The position numbers and the translations under genes are program-made. A DNA stretch of 64,000 nucleotides from Prochlorococcus marinus (GTDB lineage Bacteria; Cyanobacteriota; Cyanobacteriia; PCC-6307; Cyanobiaceae), in assembly GCF_001180265.1 (NCBI RefSeq), contig NZ_CVSW01000032.1:372001-436000 (forward strand), read 5' to 3'. This document shows positions 38,443 to 47,866 of the stretch, piece by piece. Positions within the stretch are counted from its first letter, which is position 1, and every line of letters begins with the position of its first letter. The notes under the pieces are model-generated. The model made no database searches. It was not told the DNA's origin and worked only from the letters and a program-made list of their open reading frames with translations.

Positions 38443-40620
38443 GTGATTTTGAACCCAGATTTAAAAGAAAAAGGAGAAATAAAAGATTTAATGAAGTCGA
38501 AGGGTTCTTTTAGAGCGTTCCCTTTGGCTGCAATTACAGGTCATAGCTTATTGAAATTATCTTTACTTTTGGCAGCAGTTGATCCCAGTTTAGGGGGAGT
38601 AATTATTGCTGGCGGAAGAGGTACTGGTAAGTCAGTTTTGGCAAGGGGTTTACATACTTTACTTCCTCCTATAGAGGTATTAGATAATGAATTAATACTG
38701 GAAAAGCTAACTGAGAAAAATAATGGAACTACATTAAGACCTATTGGTAGGAACCTAGATCCAGATAAACCAGAGGAATGGGATATTAGTACTAATAAAT
38801 TATTGGAGGAGTTAATTGGAAGTGATTATTTGAATCACATTGAAGAAATTCCGAAAAAAGTAAGAGAGGCTCCATTTATTCAAGTTCCTATTGGCATAAC
38901 TGAAGACAGACTTGTTGGATCAATTGACGTCGCTGCCTCATTAAGTACGGGGGAACAAGTTTTTCAGCCTGGAATTTTGGCAGAGGCTCATAGAGGTGTT
39001 CTTTATGTAGATGATATAAATTTATTGGATGATGGTATCGTAAATTTAATTCTTGAAGCTACAGGAAGAGAGAAAAATAATATTGAAAGAGATGGTTTAA
39101 GCCTTTCTCATCCTTGTAAGTCACTTTTAATAGCAACTTATAATCCTGAAGAAGGTGCTTTAAGAGATCATGTTTTAGATCGTTTTGCAATTGTGCTTTC
39201 CGCAGATCAATCTATTGATAATGCTCAAAGAGTTGAGATCACAAAATCTGTTTTATCACATGCGGAAAATAATATTAAATTTTCAGAGAAATGGTCGGAA
39301 GAATCTGATAATTTATCTACTCAATTAATTTTGGCAAGGCAATGGTTAAAGGATGTCAAGATAACAAAAGAGCAAATAATCTATTTAGTAAATGAAGCTC
39401 TTAGAGGAGGAGTAGAAGGGCATAGGTCAGAATTATTTGCAGTAAAAGTAGCAAAGGCTAACGCTGCTCTTCGAGGCGATGAGAATGTAAATTCTGAAGA
39501 CTTAAAAGTCGCAGTAAGGTTAGTTATTCTTCCACGAGCAATGCAAATACCCCCAGAAGATGATGATATTCAACCACCCCCTCCAGAGGATCAGAGCCCC
39601 CCACCTCCACCTCAATCAAATAATGAAGAGTCTGAACCTGAGGTTAATGAAAATGATGATAATCAAGAACAAGAACAAGAAGAAGATAATTCCGATGGAG
39701 AAGAAGAATCTACGCCTGAAATACCTAAAGAATTTATATTAGATCCTGAGGCATGCATGGTTGATCCTGATTTACTGCTTTTTTCATCAGCTAAAGCAAA
39801 AGCTGGAAATAGTGGAAGTAGATCAGTGATATTTAGTGATAGTAGAGGGAGATATGTCAAACCTATTATTCCAAGAGGTAAAGTAAAAAGAATTGCGGTA
39901 GATGCAACTCTTCGAGCGGCCGCACCTTATCAAAAATCAAGAAGATTAAGAAAACCTAATAAATCAATAGTTATTGAAGAAAATGATTTTAGGGCAAAGC
40001 TTCTTCAAAAGAAAGCGGGCGCTTTAGTTATTTTTCTGGTTGATGCAAGTGGCTCTATGGCTCTAAATAGAATGCAAAGTGCAAAAGGTGCAGTAATAAG
40101 ACTTTTAACAGAGGCATATGAGAATAGAGATGAAGTAGCACTTATTCCTTTTAGAGGTAATCAGGCAGAAGTTCTTTTGCCTCCAACGAGATCTATAACT
40201 GCAGCAAAAAGACGACTTGAAACAATGCCTTGCGGAGGTGGATCTCCTTTGGCTCATGGGCTAACACAATCTGCGAAAGTAGCAAAAAATGCTCTTTCTA
40301 CAGGAGATATAGGCCAAGTAATTGTAGTAGGGATTACTGATGGAAGAGGTAATGTTCCATTAGGATTATCTTTAGGACAAAGTGAAGTTGAAGAGAAAGA
40401 TAACAATAATGTCAATTTAAAGCAGGAGGTTCTTGATATCGCTGCAAAATATCCCATGCTTGGGATAAAACTCTTAGTAATTGATACAGAGAGAAAATTT
40501 ATTGCAAGCGGCTTTGGTAAAGAATTAGCAGAGGCCGCTCAAGGGAAATATGTCCAACTTCCAAAAGCTACAGATAAAGCAATAGCAGCTATGGCTTTAA
40601 ATGCCATAAATGAATTCTAA
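38443..40620 (+). CDS. chlD: Magnesium chelatase subunit D
   Basis: ChlD works with ChlI and ChlH to insert magnesium into protoporphyrin IX, the first step specific to chlorophyll. The 725-residue protein has an N-terminal AAA+ domain with [14 protein letters not shown] (near residue 60). A proline-rich then acidic linker spans about 375-425. The C-terminal von Willebrand A domain carries a MIDAS motif VDASGSMAL (D534). The start is GTG at 38443; TTG at 38449 and ATG at 38491 are alternatives. Confidence 0.96.
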   Translation: MILNPDLKEKGEIKDLMKSKGSFRAFPLAAITGHSLLKLSLLLAAVDPSLGGVIIAGGRGTGKSVLARGLHTLLPPIEVLDNELILEKLTEKNNGTTLRPIGRNLDPDKPEEWDISTNKLLEELIGSDYLNHIEEIPKKVREAPFIQVPIGITEDRLVGSIDVAASLSTGEQVFQPGILAEAHRGVLYVDDINLLDDGIVNLILEATGREKNNIERDGLSLSHPCKSLLIATYNPEEGALRDHVLDRFAIVLSADQSIDNAQRVEITKSVLSHAENNIKFSEKWSEESDNLSTQLILARQWLKDVKITKEQIIYLVNEALRGGVEGHRSELFAVKVAKANAALRGDENVNSEDLKVAVRLVILPRAMQIPPEDDDIQPPPPEDQSPPPPPQSNNEESEPEVNENDDNQEQEQEEDNSDGEEESTPEIPKEFILDPEACMVDPDLLLFSSAKAKAGNSGSRSVIFSDSRGRYVKPIIPRGKVKRIAVDATLRAAAPYQKSRRLRKPNKSIVIEENDFRAKLLQKKAGALVIFLVDASGSMALNRMQSAKGAVIRLLTEAYENRDEVALIPFRGNQAEVLLPPTRSITAAKRRLETMPCGGGSPLAHGLTQSAKVAKNALSTGDIGQVIVVGITDGRGNVPLGLSLGQSEVEEKDNNNVNLKQEVLDIAAKYPMLGIKLLVIDTERKFIASGFGKELAEAAQGKYVQLPKATDKAIAAMALNAINEF

Positions 40621-40627
40621 ATATTAC

Positions 40628-41473
40628 TTACGGATAAATTTCGTTAAGGAATTTTGAAAGTCCAATAGTTAAATCTCTTATAGATTTGGTTAATGCTTTG
40701 TCTTTTGTTAATTTTTCAAAATCATCGCTCATATTATCCATTTTGCTAGAAATTGATCTTGCAGCATTAATTGTCAACTTAATATCGTTGAGTGTTTCTT
40801 CATCGTCAATTGTCGACAAAATGCTATTCAAATGATTAGCAGCAATTGTAATTTCTTTTATTAATGGTTCAACTCTTAGTATTTCTTGCTTTGATAAAAA
40901 AATTAGTTCATCAAGGTTTTCTTGAGTTCTATCAAATTGGTCAATTGAGTTAACTATATTTTCAATTAGGTTTTCTTGATTTGATTCTTTGAGAAGCTGG
41001 CTAATTCTATTAGTTATATTTGAAAGGCTTGATAATTGTTTCCCAGTAATAATATCTCCCTTACAAATAATTAATTTTGCATCGCATTCTTCAGATGTAG
41101 GTTTTGCAATGTTTTTTGGAAGTGTTCTTTCACTAGTTTCTAATGCGACTTGGACATCTCCTCCAAGGAAGGAGTTGGTAACTACTCTCGCAAAAGCTGG
41201 CCTAGGAAGAATAATGTCTGGATTATTTAAAACTATTTTTGCTTTAATTGATTCATTAGTAAATAAGATATCTTCTATTGAGCCTACTAAAATTCCTCTA
41301 TAAGTTACCGGAGACTTTCTTGATAAACCGCTTGCGTTATTGAATTCAGCAAAGATGTGCCAATTTTTTGAAGATAACCTCACCCCTCTAAGCCAAAAAG
41401 AAAAAAATGTGAATATTAAGATTCCTCCCAGTAAGGAAAATCCAACTATTGAATCTTTTAAGCTTCTACGCAT
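40628..41473 (-). CDS. MCE-domain lipid transport protein (MlaD-like)
   Basis: A 281-residue protein with one N-terminal membrane anchor (about 9-27) and one MCE domain (GLSRKSPVTYRGILVGSIED), then a helical, partly coiled C-terminal half. This is the layout of MlaD/TGD2-type substrate-binding proteins that move phospholipids between membranes. It lies 5 bases after its partner ATPase gene. No permease gene is adjacent. Confidence 0.9.
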   Translation of the reverse strand: MRRSLKDSIVGFSLLGGILIFTFFSFWLRGVRLSSKNWHIFAEFNNASGLSRKSPVTYRGILVGSIEDILFTNESIKAKIVLNNPDIILPRPAFARVVTNSFLGGDVQVALETSERTLPKNIAKPTSEECDAKLIICKGDIITGKQLSSLSNITNRISQLLKESNQENLIENIVNSIDQFDRTQENLDELIFLSKQEILRVEPLIKEITIAANHLNSILSTIDDEETLNDIKLTINAARSISSKMDNMSDDFEKLTKDKALTKSIRDLTIGLSKFLNEIYP

Positions 41474-41478
41474 AATTT

Positions 41479-42264
41479 CTAAATGTCCTTGGGTTGCATT
41501 GGACCATCAAGTTTACCATTCCTAAATTGGAATACATAGGGATCATTACTTTCTTTAAATTCATCAATAGAACCTCCCCATCTAAATTTCCCTCCGTAAA
41601 GCATTAAAACTTTATCTGAAGTCCTTTCTATAGTACTAAGAACATGGCTAACGACAATAGATGATCCATTGGCTTTATGGTTTGTCTTATTGATTAAATC
41701 TTCAATTCTTGATGAGGCAATTGGATCAAGACCTGCAGTGGGTTCATCAAAAAGTAATAAAGGTTTTGTATTTGAACTAAGAGTTTGATCTGAAATTAAA
41801 GCTCTAGCAAAACTTACTCTTTTTTGCATGCCTCCGCTTAATTCATTGGGAAGTTTATTCTCAACATTAAATAAACCTACCTCTGCTAAGCACTCACATA
41901 CGATTCCGTGAATTACCTTTTTAGATAGTTTTTTATTTTTATTAAGAAGAAAACCCACGTTTTCTTCAATAGTTAAAGATCCTAATAATGCTGGGTTTTG
42001 AAAAACTAGTCTTACATCAGGAGGATTATTCTGATCCAGTCTTAGGTATGTTTGTTTTTCACCAAATATTTTTAGTTCGCCTTCGGTAGGTAAAATGAGA
42101 CCCGCTAATATTTTTAAGATGGTTGACTTACCAGAACCTGAGGGGCCGACAATAGCTAATTTCTCTCCGTTATTGAGTACAAAATTAAGCTGATTAAGCA
42201 CATTAACTTCCCCCCAGCTTATTGAAAGGTTTTTTGTTTCTACTGCATGCTTTGATTTTTTCAA
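41479..42264 (-). CDS. ABC transporter ATPase (MlaF/Ttg2A-like)
   Basis: A 261-residue ABC ATPase with Walker A GPSGSGKSTIL, signature NELSGGMQKRVSFARAL, Walker B LLLFDEPTAGLDP and a switch histidine in VVSHVLSTIER. The signature SGGMQKR and its pairing with an MCE gene point to a lipid transporter of the Mla/TGD type. The start appears to be TTG at 42264. Confidence 0.93.
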   Translation of the reverse strand: MKKSKHAVETKNLSISWGEVNVLNQLNFVLNNGEKLAIVGPSGSGKSTILKILAGLILPTEGELKIFGEKQTYLRLDQNNPPDVRLVFQNPALLGSLTIEENVGFLLNKNKKLSKKVIHGIVCECLAEVGLFNVENKLPNELSGGMQKRVSFARALISDQTLSSNTKPLLLFDEPTAGLDPIASSRIEDLINKTNHKANGSSIVVSHVLSTIERTSDKVLMLYGGKFRWGGSIDEFKESNDPYVFQFRNGKLDGPMQPKDI

Positions 42265-42278
42265 AACTTATACTAAAT

Positions 42279-42314
42279 AAAAAGGCATCTTCTATTACAT
42301 TTTGCCTTTTTTTT
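42279..42314 (+). terminator. Terminator-like hairpin between divergent genes
   Basis: AAAAAGGCA (42279-42287) pairs with TGCCTTTTT (42303-42311) around a 15-base loop and is followed by more T. Neither flanking gene ends here, since both point away. It may end a small RNA or transcription running toward yvcK, or be a chance structure in AT-rich DNA. Confidence 0.45.
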
Positions 42315-42344
42315 GAAATAAATAAAGCAGGCATGAATTTGATT

Positions 42345-42350
42345 TATAAT
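42345..42350 (+). promoter_or_regulatory. Candidate -10 element for the YvcK-like gene
   Basis: A perfect TATAAT, 49 bases before the ATG at 42400. No clear -35 is seen at the expected distance. A start near 42357 would give a leader of about 43 bases. Confidence 0.4.
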
Positions 42351-42399
42351 GAATCTAAGTGTTTTTTAATTTGAGAAGAATAATTCAAGAGGCTAATTA

Positions 42400-43785
42400 A
42401 TGAATAAGCGTAAAAAAAGAGTGAGAGGTTACTATAAATATTTTAAAAAGTCTAATTTTGTACTCTTAAATAAAATTGCAAGAATTTTGAGTTGGCTTTT
42501 GCCAGGACTAGTAATAAAAAGATGGATGATTACATCTGCAATAGGATTTCTAACTTCGTTATTAGGGTTAGCAATTTGGACAAATTTAAAACCTCTGTAT
42601 TGGCTTATTGAAGTATTTTTTTGGATAATGACAAGGCTAACAAGCGTATTACCTATTTCATTATTGGGACCATTAATTTTTTTAATTGGACTTTTATTAA
42701 TGGGGATTGGACAAAATAGAAGTATTAATTCTATTCAAAAAGCTCTTGTTCCAGAAAAAAGTACATTTTTAGTAGATGCTTTAAGAGTTAAGAGTAAGTT
42801 AAATAGAGGGCCTAATATTGTCGCAATTGGTGGAGGCACAGGCTTATCAACTTTATTGAAAGGTTTAAAAAATTACAGCAGTAATATTACAGCAATTGTT
42901 ACTGTATCTGATGATGGTGGAAGTAGTGGAATTCTTAGAAAACAATTAGGGGTCCAACCCCCAGGTGATATTAGAAATTGTTTAGCTGCATTATCAAATG
43001 AAGAGCCAATATTAACAAGATTATTTCAATATAGATTTTCCGGAGGAAGTGGTCTCGAGGGACATAGTTTTGGCAATCTATTTTTGTCAGCCTTAACTAC
43101 AATTACAGGGAGTTTAGAAAAAGCAGTACAAGCCTCAAGTAAGGTTTTAGCGGTCCAAGGTCAAGTTTTACCAGCAACAAATATTGATGTAATGTTATGG
43201 GCCGAATTAGAGGATGGTGAAAAAATTTTTGGCGAAAGTGAAATTAGCAAATCTAAAAAGTTAATTTCAAGGATCGGTTATCTACCAGAAAACCCTTCTG
43301 CTCTTCCAAGTGCTTTAGAATCTATAAAAGAAGCTGACTTGATTCTTCTTGGCCCAGGTAGTCTATATACTTCATTACTTCCAAATTTATTAGTACCAGA
43401 GATAGTAGATGCTTTATTGCAAAATAATGCTCCAAAAATTTACATAAGTAATTTGATGACTCAGCCTGGAGAAACAGATGGACTTGATGTTTATCAACAT
43501 ATCAAATCAATAGAAAAACAATTATCAAATTTTGGAGTTAATACTAGAATTTTTAACGCGATCTTATCTCAGATTAAATTTGAGAAGTCTCCACTTGTAG
43601 ATTATTACGAAAGTAGGGGAGCAGAGCCCGTTAAGTGTAATAAAGAAAAATTATTATCTGAAGGTTATTATGTTTTGCAAGCACCATTATATTCAAAAAA
43701 AATAACTCCAACTCTTAGGCATGATCCTAGGAGGCTTGCAAAAGCAGTAATGTTTATTTACCGTAAATTAAAGAAATCAAATTGA
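42400..43785 (+). CDS. YvcK/CofD-like gluconeogenesis-factor family protein
   Basis: A 461-residue protein whose first 110 residues contain membrane helices (about 45-66 and 85-105), followed by a CofD-like domain starting IVAIGGGTGLSTLLKGLK. TVSDDGGSSGILRKQLG and GDIRNCLAALS are typical of YvcK. Bacillus YvcK affects carbon metabolism and cell shape and binds nucleotide sugars. The membrane extension is common in cyanobacterial versions. It converges on ndhJ with 2 bases between stops. Confidence 0.88.
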   Translation: MNKRKKRVRGYYKYFKKSNFVLLNKIARILSWLLPGLVIKRWMITSAIGFLTSLLGLAIWTNLKPLYWLIEVFFWIMTRLTSVLPISLLGPLIFLIGLLLMGIGQNRSINSIQKALVPEKSTFLVDALRVKSKLNRGPNIVAIGGGTGLSTLLKGLKNYSSNITAIVTVSDDGGSSGILRKQLGVQPPGDIRNCLAALSNEEPILTRLFQYRFSGGSGLEGHSFGNLFLSALTTITGSLEKAVQASSKVLAVQGQVLPATNIDVMLWAELEDGEKIFGESEISKSKKLISRIGYLPENPSALPSALESIKEADLILLGPGSLYTSLLPNLLVPEIVDALLQNNAPKIYISNLMTQPGETDGLDVYQHIKSIEKQLSNFGVNTRIFNAILSQIKFEKSPLVDYYESRGAEPVKCNKEKLLSEGYYVLQAPLYSKKITPTLRHDPRRLAKAVMFIYRKLKKSN

Positions 43786-43787
43786 AA

Positions 43788-44318
43788 TTAATAAGCATCT
43801 TGAAGTTCATAGAAGTCAGGTTGAATATAGTCTTTTCTCAATGGCCAACCCCTCCAGTCTTCAGGCATTAAAAGTCTTTTAGGATTTGGATGATCAATAA
43901 AATTTATTCCAAACATGTCATATGTTTCTCTTTCTTGCCAATCGCTTCCTTTAAAAATTTTATACAAACTAGGAATCGATAAATCAGAATCTCTTTTTAA
44001 GAAAACTTTTAATCTAACTTCTTGTATCTTTTCAATATTTTGAAGGTCATCAACAGTTATAAAGTGATAAAAACTAACAAGATTTTTACCTGGCCCCTCA
44101 TCATAGCCACCTTGACATTGGAGATAGTTGAAACCGTAATTTCTTAAAGCCGATACTGCTTCATATAATTTGTTAGGTTCAATAGAAATATTTTCTATTC
44201 CTATGTGATCATTATCTAATGATTGGTTAGGGATTCCATCTTTGGACAAAGATTGGCTTATGAACCCTTCTTTTTCTATTGAAGTATCTAAGGATTTGGC
44301 TAAACCGTCTTTTTCCAT
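43788..44318 (-). CDS. ndhJ: NDH-1 subunit J
   Basis: A 176-residue hydrophilic-arm subunit of the NDH-1 complex, which runs respiration and cyclic electron flow on thylakoids. The signature is [20 protein letters not shown], followed by [15 protein letters not shown]. The N-terminal 40 residues are variable. It begins in a TAATG overlap with the ndhK stop. Confidence 0.97.
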   Translation of the reverse strand: MEKDGLAKSLDTSIEKEGFISQSLSKDGIPNQSLDNDHIGIENISIEPNKLYEAVSALRNYGFNYLQCQGGYDEGPGKNLVSFYHFITVDDLQNIEKIQEVRLKVFLKRDSDLSIPSLYKIFKGSDWQERETYDMFGINFIDHPNPKRLLMPEDWRGWPLRKDYIQPDFYELQDAY

Positions 44319-45052
44319 TAATTTTCTTCAGTATTAATCATTTCAGTTTTTTCGGTGTTTTCAGGTAATTCAGTTATTTTTTCTTTTGTTGAAGATGGAA
44401 TGACGGTAGCTGAAGTTTTGTTTAGATATACACCTGTATTTTCTGAGAAAACAAGATTCATTTCGTGCTCAATTGTTATATATCTGTGAGTTTGTTCTGT
44501 TTTTGTGCGCTCTAAGATTGATTCATTACCAACTTTTTTTCTCAATTTAATTACAGCATCAAAAATTGCTTCTGGTCTTGGTGGACATCCTGGAAGGTAT
44601 AAATCAACTGGTATCAATTTATCAACGCCTCTTACAGCAGTTGTAGAGTCTGCGCTGAACATTCCCCCTGTGATTGTGCAAGCACCCATGGCAATTACAT
44701 ATTTTGGTTCTGGCATTTGTTCATAAAGTCTCACTAGGGCGGGAGCCATTTTCATAGTTACTGTTCCTGCAACTATTAACAAATCTGCTTGCCTTGGCGA
44801 GCTTCTAGGTACTAATCCAAATCTATCAAAATCAAATCTAGATCCGATTAAGGCAGCAAATTCTATAAAACAACATGCTGTTCCGTACAAGAGAGGCCAT
44901 AGACTGCTTAGTCTAGCCCAGTTATGAAGGTCGTCTAAGCTTGTCAAAATAATATTTTCGCTTAAATCTGTAGTAACTTGGGGTGCACCAAGAGGGTTGC
45001 AAGTCCCTTCTCGAATTTCTCTTATTGCTTTTGGGGATAATTGTGGATTCAA
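44318..45052 (-). CDS. ndhK: NDH-1 subunit K
   Basis: A 244-residue iron-sulfur subunit of NDH-1. The cluster N2 ligands are in [23 protein letters not shown] and [30 protein letters not shown] is conserved. The start is TTG at 45052, 4 bases after the ndhC stop. Middle gene of the ndhC-K-J operon. Confidence 0.97.
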   Translation of the reverse strand: MNPQLSPKAIREIREGTCNPLGAPQVTTDLSENIILTSLDDLHNWARLSSLWPLLYGTACCFIEFAALIGSRFDFDRFGLVPRSSPRQADLLIVAGTVTMKMAPALVRLYEQMPEPKYVIAMGACTITGGMFSADSTTAVRGVDKLIPVDLYLPGCPPRPEAIFDAVIKLRKKVGNESILERTKTEQTHRYITIEHEMNLVFSENTGVYLNKTSATVIPSSTKEKITELPENTEKTEMINTEEN

Positions 45053-45056
45053 TTTT

Positions 45057-45419
45057 TTAACTCCATTCTAAAGCACCTTTTCTCCATGCGTATGCCAGAG
45101 CAATAACAAGTATTGCAATGAAGATTAAAGCCTCAATAAAAGCTAATAAGCCTAATCTATTGAAGGCAACAGCCCAAGGATAAAGGAATACCGTCTCAAC
45201 ATCAAATATAACGAAAACCAAGGCAAACATGTAATAACGAATATTAAATTGAATCCATGCTCCTCCAATAGGCTCCATTCCAGATTCATAAGTAAGTTTT
45301 CTTTCCCCTGTTCTGCCTTTTGGGGCAACGATGAGATTAGTAACTAGAGCTAATACTGGTACAGCTGCGGCAATTAGAAGGAAACCTAAAAAGTATTCAT
45401 AACCAGTTAATAAAAACAT
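45057..45419 (-). CDS. ndhC: NDH-1 subunit 3
   Basis: A 120-residue membrane subunit with three transmembrane helices. The stretch [20 protein letters not shown] and [15 protein letters not shown] identify NuoA/NdhC. It is the first gene of ndhC-K-J, divergent from rubA with a 77-base spacer. Confidence 0.97.
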   Translation of the reverse strand: MFLLTGYEYFLGFLLIAAAVPVLALVTNLIVAPKGRTGERKLTYESGMEPIGGAWIQFNIRYYMFALVFVIFDVETVFLYPWAVAFNRLGLLAFIEALIFIAILVIALAYAWRKGALEWS

Positions 45420-45447
45420 CTTAAAAAATTAATTTTGAATAAAAGTC

Positions 45448-45485
45448 GCTTAATTAAGCAAAATCTTTTAAAGTTCTTAAAGAAC
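45448..45485. promoter_or_regulatory. Two palindromes in the ndhC/rubA spacer
   Basis: GCTTAATTAAGC (45448-45459) and GTTCTTAAAGAAC (45473-45485) are perfect inverted repeats in the 77-base divergent promoter region. Either could be an operator or a leader hairpin of rubA. No known consensus is recognised. Confidence 0.35.
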
Positions 45486-45496
45486 AATAATAAACC

Positions 45497-45925
45497 GTGA
45501 GTGAAAACATTCAACCAGCCTCTGAGGAAAACAAAATAGTTGAAGACTTTGAGAAAGAAAAACTTTCTGAAAATTCCACAGGAGTAAATGTTGAACAACC
45601 TGCCCTTAATCTAGAACAAAATAGATTCGAATGTAGAAGTTGTGGATATATTTATGATCCGTCTGAAGGAAATAAAAAATTAAACATACCAAAAAATACT
45701 CCTTTTTCAGACTTGGATGGGAATACCTTCGCTTGCCCTGTTTGTCGAGCTGGTAAAAATTTTTATAAGGACATAGGTCCTAAATCTAAACCAAGTGGTT
45801 TTGAAGAAAATTTAGTTTATGGGTTTGGTTTTAATAGTTTACCTCCTGGACAAAAAAATATATTGATTTTTGGAGGTCTGGCTTTTGCTGCTGCTATGTT
45901 CCTTTCTTTGTACTCTTTGCATTAA
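45497..45925 (+). CDS. rubA: Membrane-anchored rubredoxin
   Basis: A 142-residue protein with a GTG start. An acidic N-terminal extension of about 45 residues precedes the rubredoxin domain, whose iron ligands are in ECRSCGYIYDPSEG and FACPVCRAGK. One C-terminal membrane helix (ILIFGGLAFAAAMFLSLYSL) anchors it. RubA is needed for photosystem assembly. The order rubA-ycf48-psbEFLJ is a conserved cyanobacterial cluster. Confidence 0.96.
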   Translation: MSENIQPASEENKIVEDFEKEKLSENSTGVNVEQPALNLEQNRFECRSCGYIYDPSEGNKKLNIPKNTPFSDLDGNTFACPVCRAGKNFYKDIGPKSKPSGFEENLVYGFGFNSLPPGQKNILIFGGLAFAAAMFLSLYSLH

Positions 45926-45934
45926 TATATATAA

Positions 45935-46951
45935 ATGAAAAAAATTATTGCTAGTATTCCGAATCTTCTTTTATCAGTTCTTCTTTGTTTTGTATTGAGC
46001 AGTTGTTCATCAACAGGAGTAAAGATGAGTGATAGCAGCCCTTGGAAAACAATTCAGTTTGAGGACCAGGCTAATGCTTTAGATGTTGATTTTATAGATG
46101 ATAAAAATGGATTTTTAGTAGGTTCTAATAGACTTATTATGGAATCTAATGATGGAGGAGAAACTTGGGAAAAAAGAAATTTAGATTTACCGAGTGAAGA
46201 GAACTTTCGTCTTTTAGATATTGATTTTAAAGGTGAAGAGGGATGGTTAATAGGTCAGCCTTCATTAGTTATGCATACACTTGATGCAGGAAAGAATTGG
46301 ACACGTTTATCTCTAGGTAACAAATTACCAGGCCAACCATTTTTAATAACAACCGTCGATGCTGGTGTCGCAGAATTGGCTACCACTGCAGGTGCTATTT
46401 ATGAAACATCAGATAGTGGTGAATCATGGAATGCAAAAGTTGTAGATGCATCTGGTTCTGGAGGTGTAAGAGATTTAAGAAGAACTAATAAAGGAGATTA
46501 TGTCAGTGTAAGTAGTCTAGGTAATTTCTTTTCTACTTTGGAAAAGGATAGTAATGCATGGATAGCTCACCAAAGAGCCAGTAGCAAAAGAGTTCAAAGT
46601 ATTGGTTTTAATCCACAAGGAAGTTTATGGATGCTTTCTAGAGGAGCAGAAATTAGATTTAATGAAGATACTAATGACCTAGAAAATTGGTCAAAGCCTA
46701 TTATACCAATTCTTAATGGATACAATTATCTAGATATGGGATGGGATCCAAATGGTGATATATGGGCTGGCGGTGGTAATGGAACTTTGATAGTAAGTAA
46801 AGACCAAGGTAAAACTTGGAATAAAGATCCTATTGCTTCAGAATTACCAACAAACTACATTAAAATAGTTTTTCTTGATAAGCAGGCTTTAAAAAATCAA
46901 AAAGGATTTGTACTTGGCGAGCGTGGTTATATCCTTAAATGGAACAGCTAA
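45935..46951 (+). CDS. ycf48: Photosystem II assembly factor Ycf48 (HCF136)
   Basis: A 338-residue lumenal beta-propeller that helps assemble the D1-containing reaction centre. A lipoprotein signal is visible: a hydrophobic stretch ending [13 protein letters not shown], with the lipobox cysteine near residue 24. Repeated Asp-box motifs occur, for example [33 protein letters not shown] and [11 protein letters not shown]. It is 9 bases after rubA. Confidence 0.97.
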   Translation: MKKIIASIPNLLLSVLLCFVLSSCSSTGVKMSDSSPWKTIQFEDQANALDVDFIDDKNGFLVGSNRLIMESNDGGETWEKRNLDLPSEENFRLLDIDFKGEEGWLIGQPSLVMHTLDAGKNWTRLSLGNKLPGQPFLITTVDAGVAELATTAGAIYETSDSGESWNAKVVDASGSGGVRDLRRTNKGDYVSVSSLGNFFSTLEKDSNAWIAHQRASSKRVQSIGFNPQGSLWMLSRGAEIRFNEDTNDLENWSKPIIPILNGYNYLDMGWDPNGDIWAGGGNGTLIVSKDQGKTWNKDPIASELPTNYIKIVFLDKQALKNQKGFVLGERGYILKWNS

Positions 46952-47044
46952 CTTTGAATAACTTGAGTTAATAATAAAAAAAAAATTAATTTTTGAAAGA
47001 TTTAGCAACTGTCTGTAACCAACCTGTTAATTTCTTCGCGAACT

Positions 47045-47069
47045 TATGATTTTACACTGTAAGATCATA
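47045..47069 (+). promoter_or_regulatory. Stem-loop in psbE leader
   Basis: TATGATTTTA (47045-47054) pairs with TAAGATCATA (47060-47069) over 10 bp with a single T-G wobble and a CACTG loop. It ends 18 bases before the psbE ATG. It could influence translation or mRNA stability; no factor is known. Confidence 0.45.
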
Positions 47070-47087
47070 GGGTAGACATTTGTGATT

Positions 47088-47336
47088 ATGGCCGCAGGTT
47101 CAACGGGTGAACGCCCCTTCTTTGAAATAATCACCAGTATTAGATACTGGATTATTCATGCAGTAACATTACCAGCTATCTTTATAGCAGGCTTCTTATT
47201 TGTATATACAGGCTTAGCCTACGATGCTTTTGGAACTCCACGTCCAGATAGTTATTTCCAATCATCTGAATCTAAAGCACCTGTTGTAACACAAAGATAT
47301 GAAGCTAAATCTCAACTAGATTTAAGAACAAAATAA
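47088..47336 (+). CDS. psbE: Cytochrome b559 alpha subunit
   Basis: An 82-residue single-span subunit that shares a haem with PsbF in photosystem II. The haem histidine is in [23 protein letters not shown] two codons upstream (47082) also opens the frame, but the family starts [11 protein letters not shown], so I use the ATG at 47088. First gene of psbEFLJ. Confidence 0.97.
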
Positions 47337-47338
47337 CA

Positions 47339-47485
47339 ATGACAAATTCTCAAGCTCCAATGCAGGCTGCGGAAGTCCGCGTTTATCCTATATTTACTGT
47401 CCGTTGGCTAGCAGTTCATGCTTTAGCTATTCCATCAGTATTCTTTTTAGGTTCTATTGCTGCTATGCAATTCGTAGCCCGATAA
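47339..47485 (+). CDS. psbF: Cytochrome b559 beta subunit
   Basis: A 48-residue protein ending [20 protein letters not shown] and [14 protein letters not shown]. The histidine in AVHALAIP is the second axial ligand of the shared haem. It starts 2 bases after the psbE stop. Confidence 0.97.
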
Positions 47486-47496
47486 ATTTAACTATT

Positions 47497-47616
47497 ATGC
47501 AAGTTAACGAAAATCCTAACAAAGTTCCAGTTGAACTTAATCGTACAAGCCTTTATTTAGGCTTATTATCAGTCTTCGTATTGGGAATTTTATTTTCCAG
47601 TTACTTTTTCAATTAA
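47497..47616 (+). CDS. psbL: Photosystem II protein L
   Basis: A 39-residue protein: an N-terminal polar part ([19 protein letters not shown]) and one membrane helix ending FSSYFFN, diagnostic of PsbL, which sits at the photosystem II dimer interface. It is 11 bases after psbF. An earlier in-frame ATG at 47404 belongs to psbF's reading region and is not used. Confidence 0.97.
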
Positions 47617-47625
47617 ATTAAAATC

Positions 47626-47823
47626 ATGAGTAAATTAAAAGGACCTGATGGAAGAATTCCAGATAGACTTCCCGACGGTAGACCAGCAGTTGCATGGGAA
47701 AGAAGATGGACTGAAGGAACTCTTCCTCTTTGGCTTGTTGCTACAGCAGGTGGAATTGCTGTTATCTTCGTTTTAGGAATATTCTTCTATGGTTCATACC
47801 AAGGCGTAGGAGCTGGAGGATAA
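47626..47823 (+). CDS. psbJ: Photosystem II protein J
   Basis: A 65-residue protein with [20 protein letters not shown] and then one membrane helix ending in [13 protein letters not shown]. The GRIPLW-like region before the helix is [12 protein letters not shown]. PsbJ affects plastoquinone exchange in photosystem II. Last gene of psbEFLJ. Confidence 0.96.
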   Translation: MSKLKGPDGRIPDRLPDGRPAVAWERRWTEGTLPLWLVATAGGIAVIFVLGIFFYGSYQGVGAGG

Positions 47824-47866
47824 CAAATTCTTCCCTTGACCCGATAATCATTTATATCAAATAAGC

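Noticed and set aside
45407..45598. Minus-strand open frame across the ndhC/rubA spacer
   Set aside because: It overlaps the rubA N-terminus in antisense and the ndhC start; composition is unlike a real protein.
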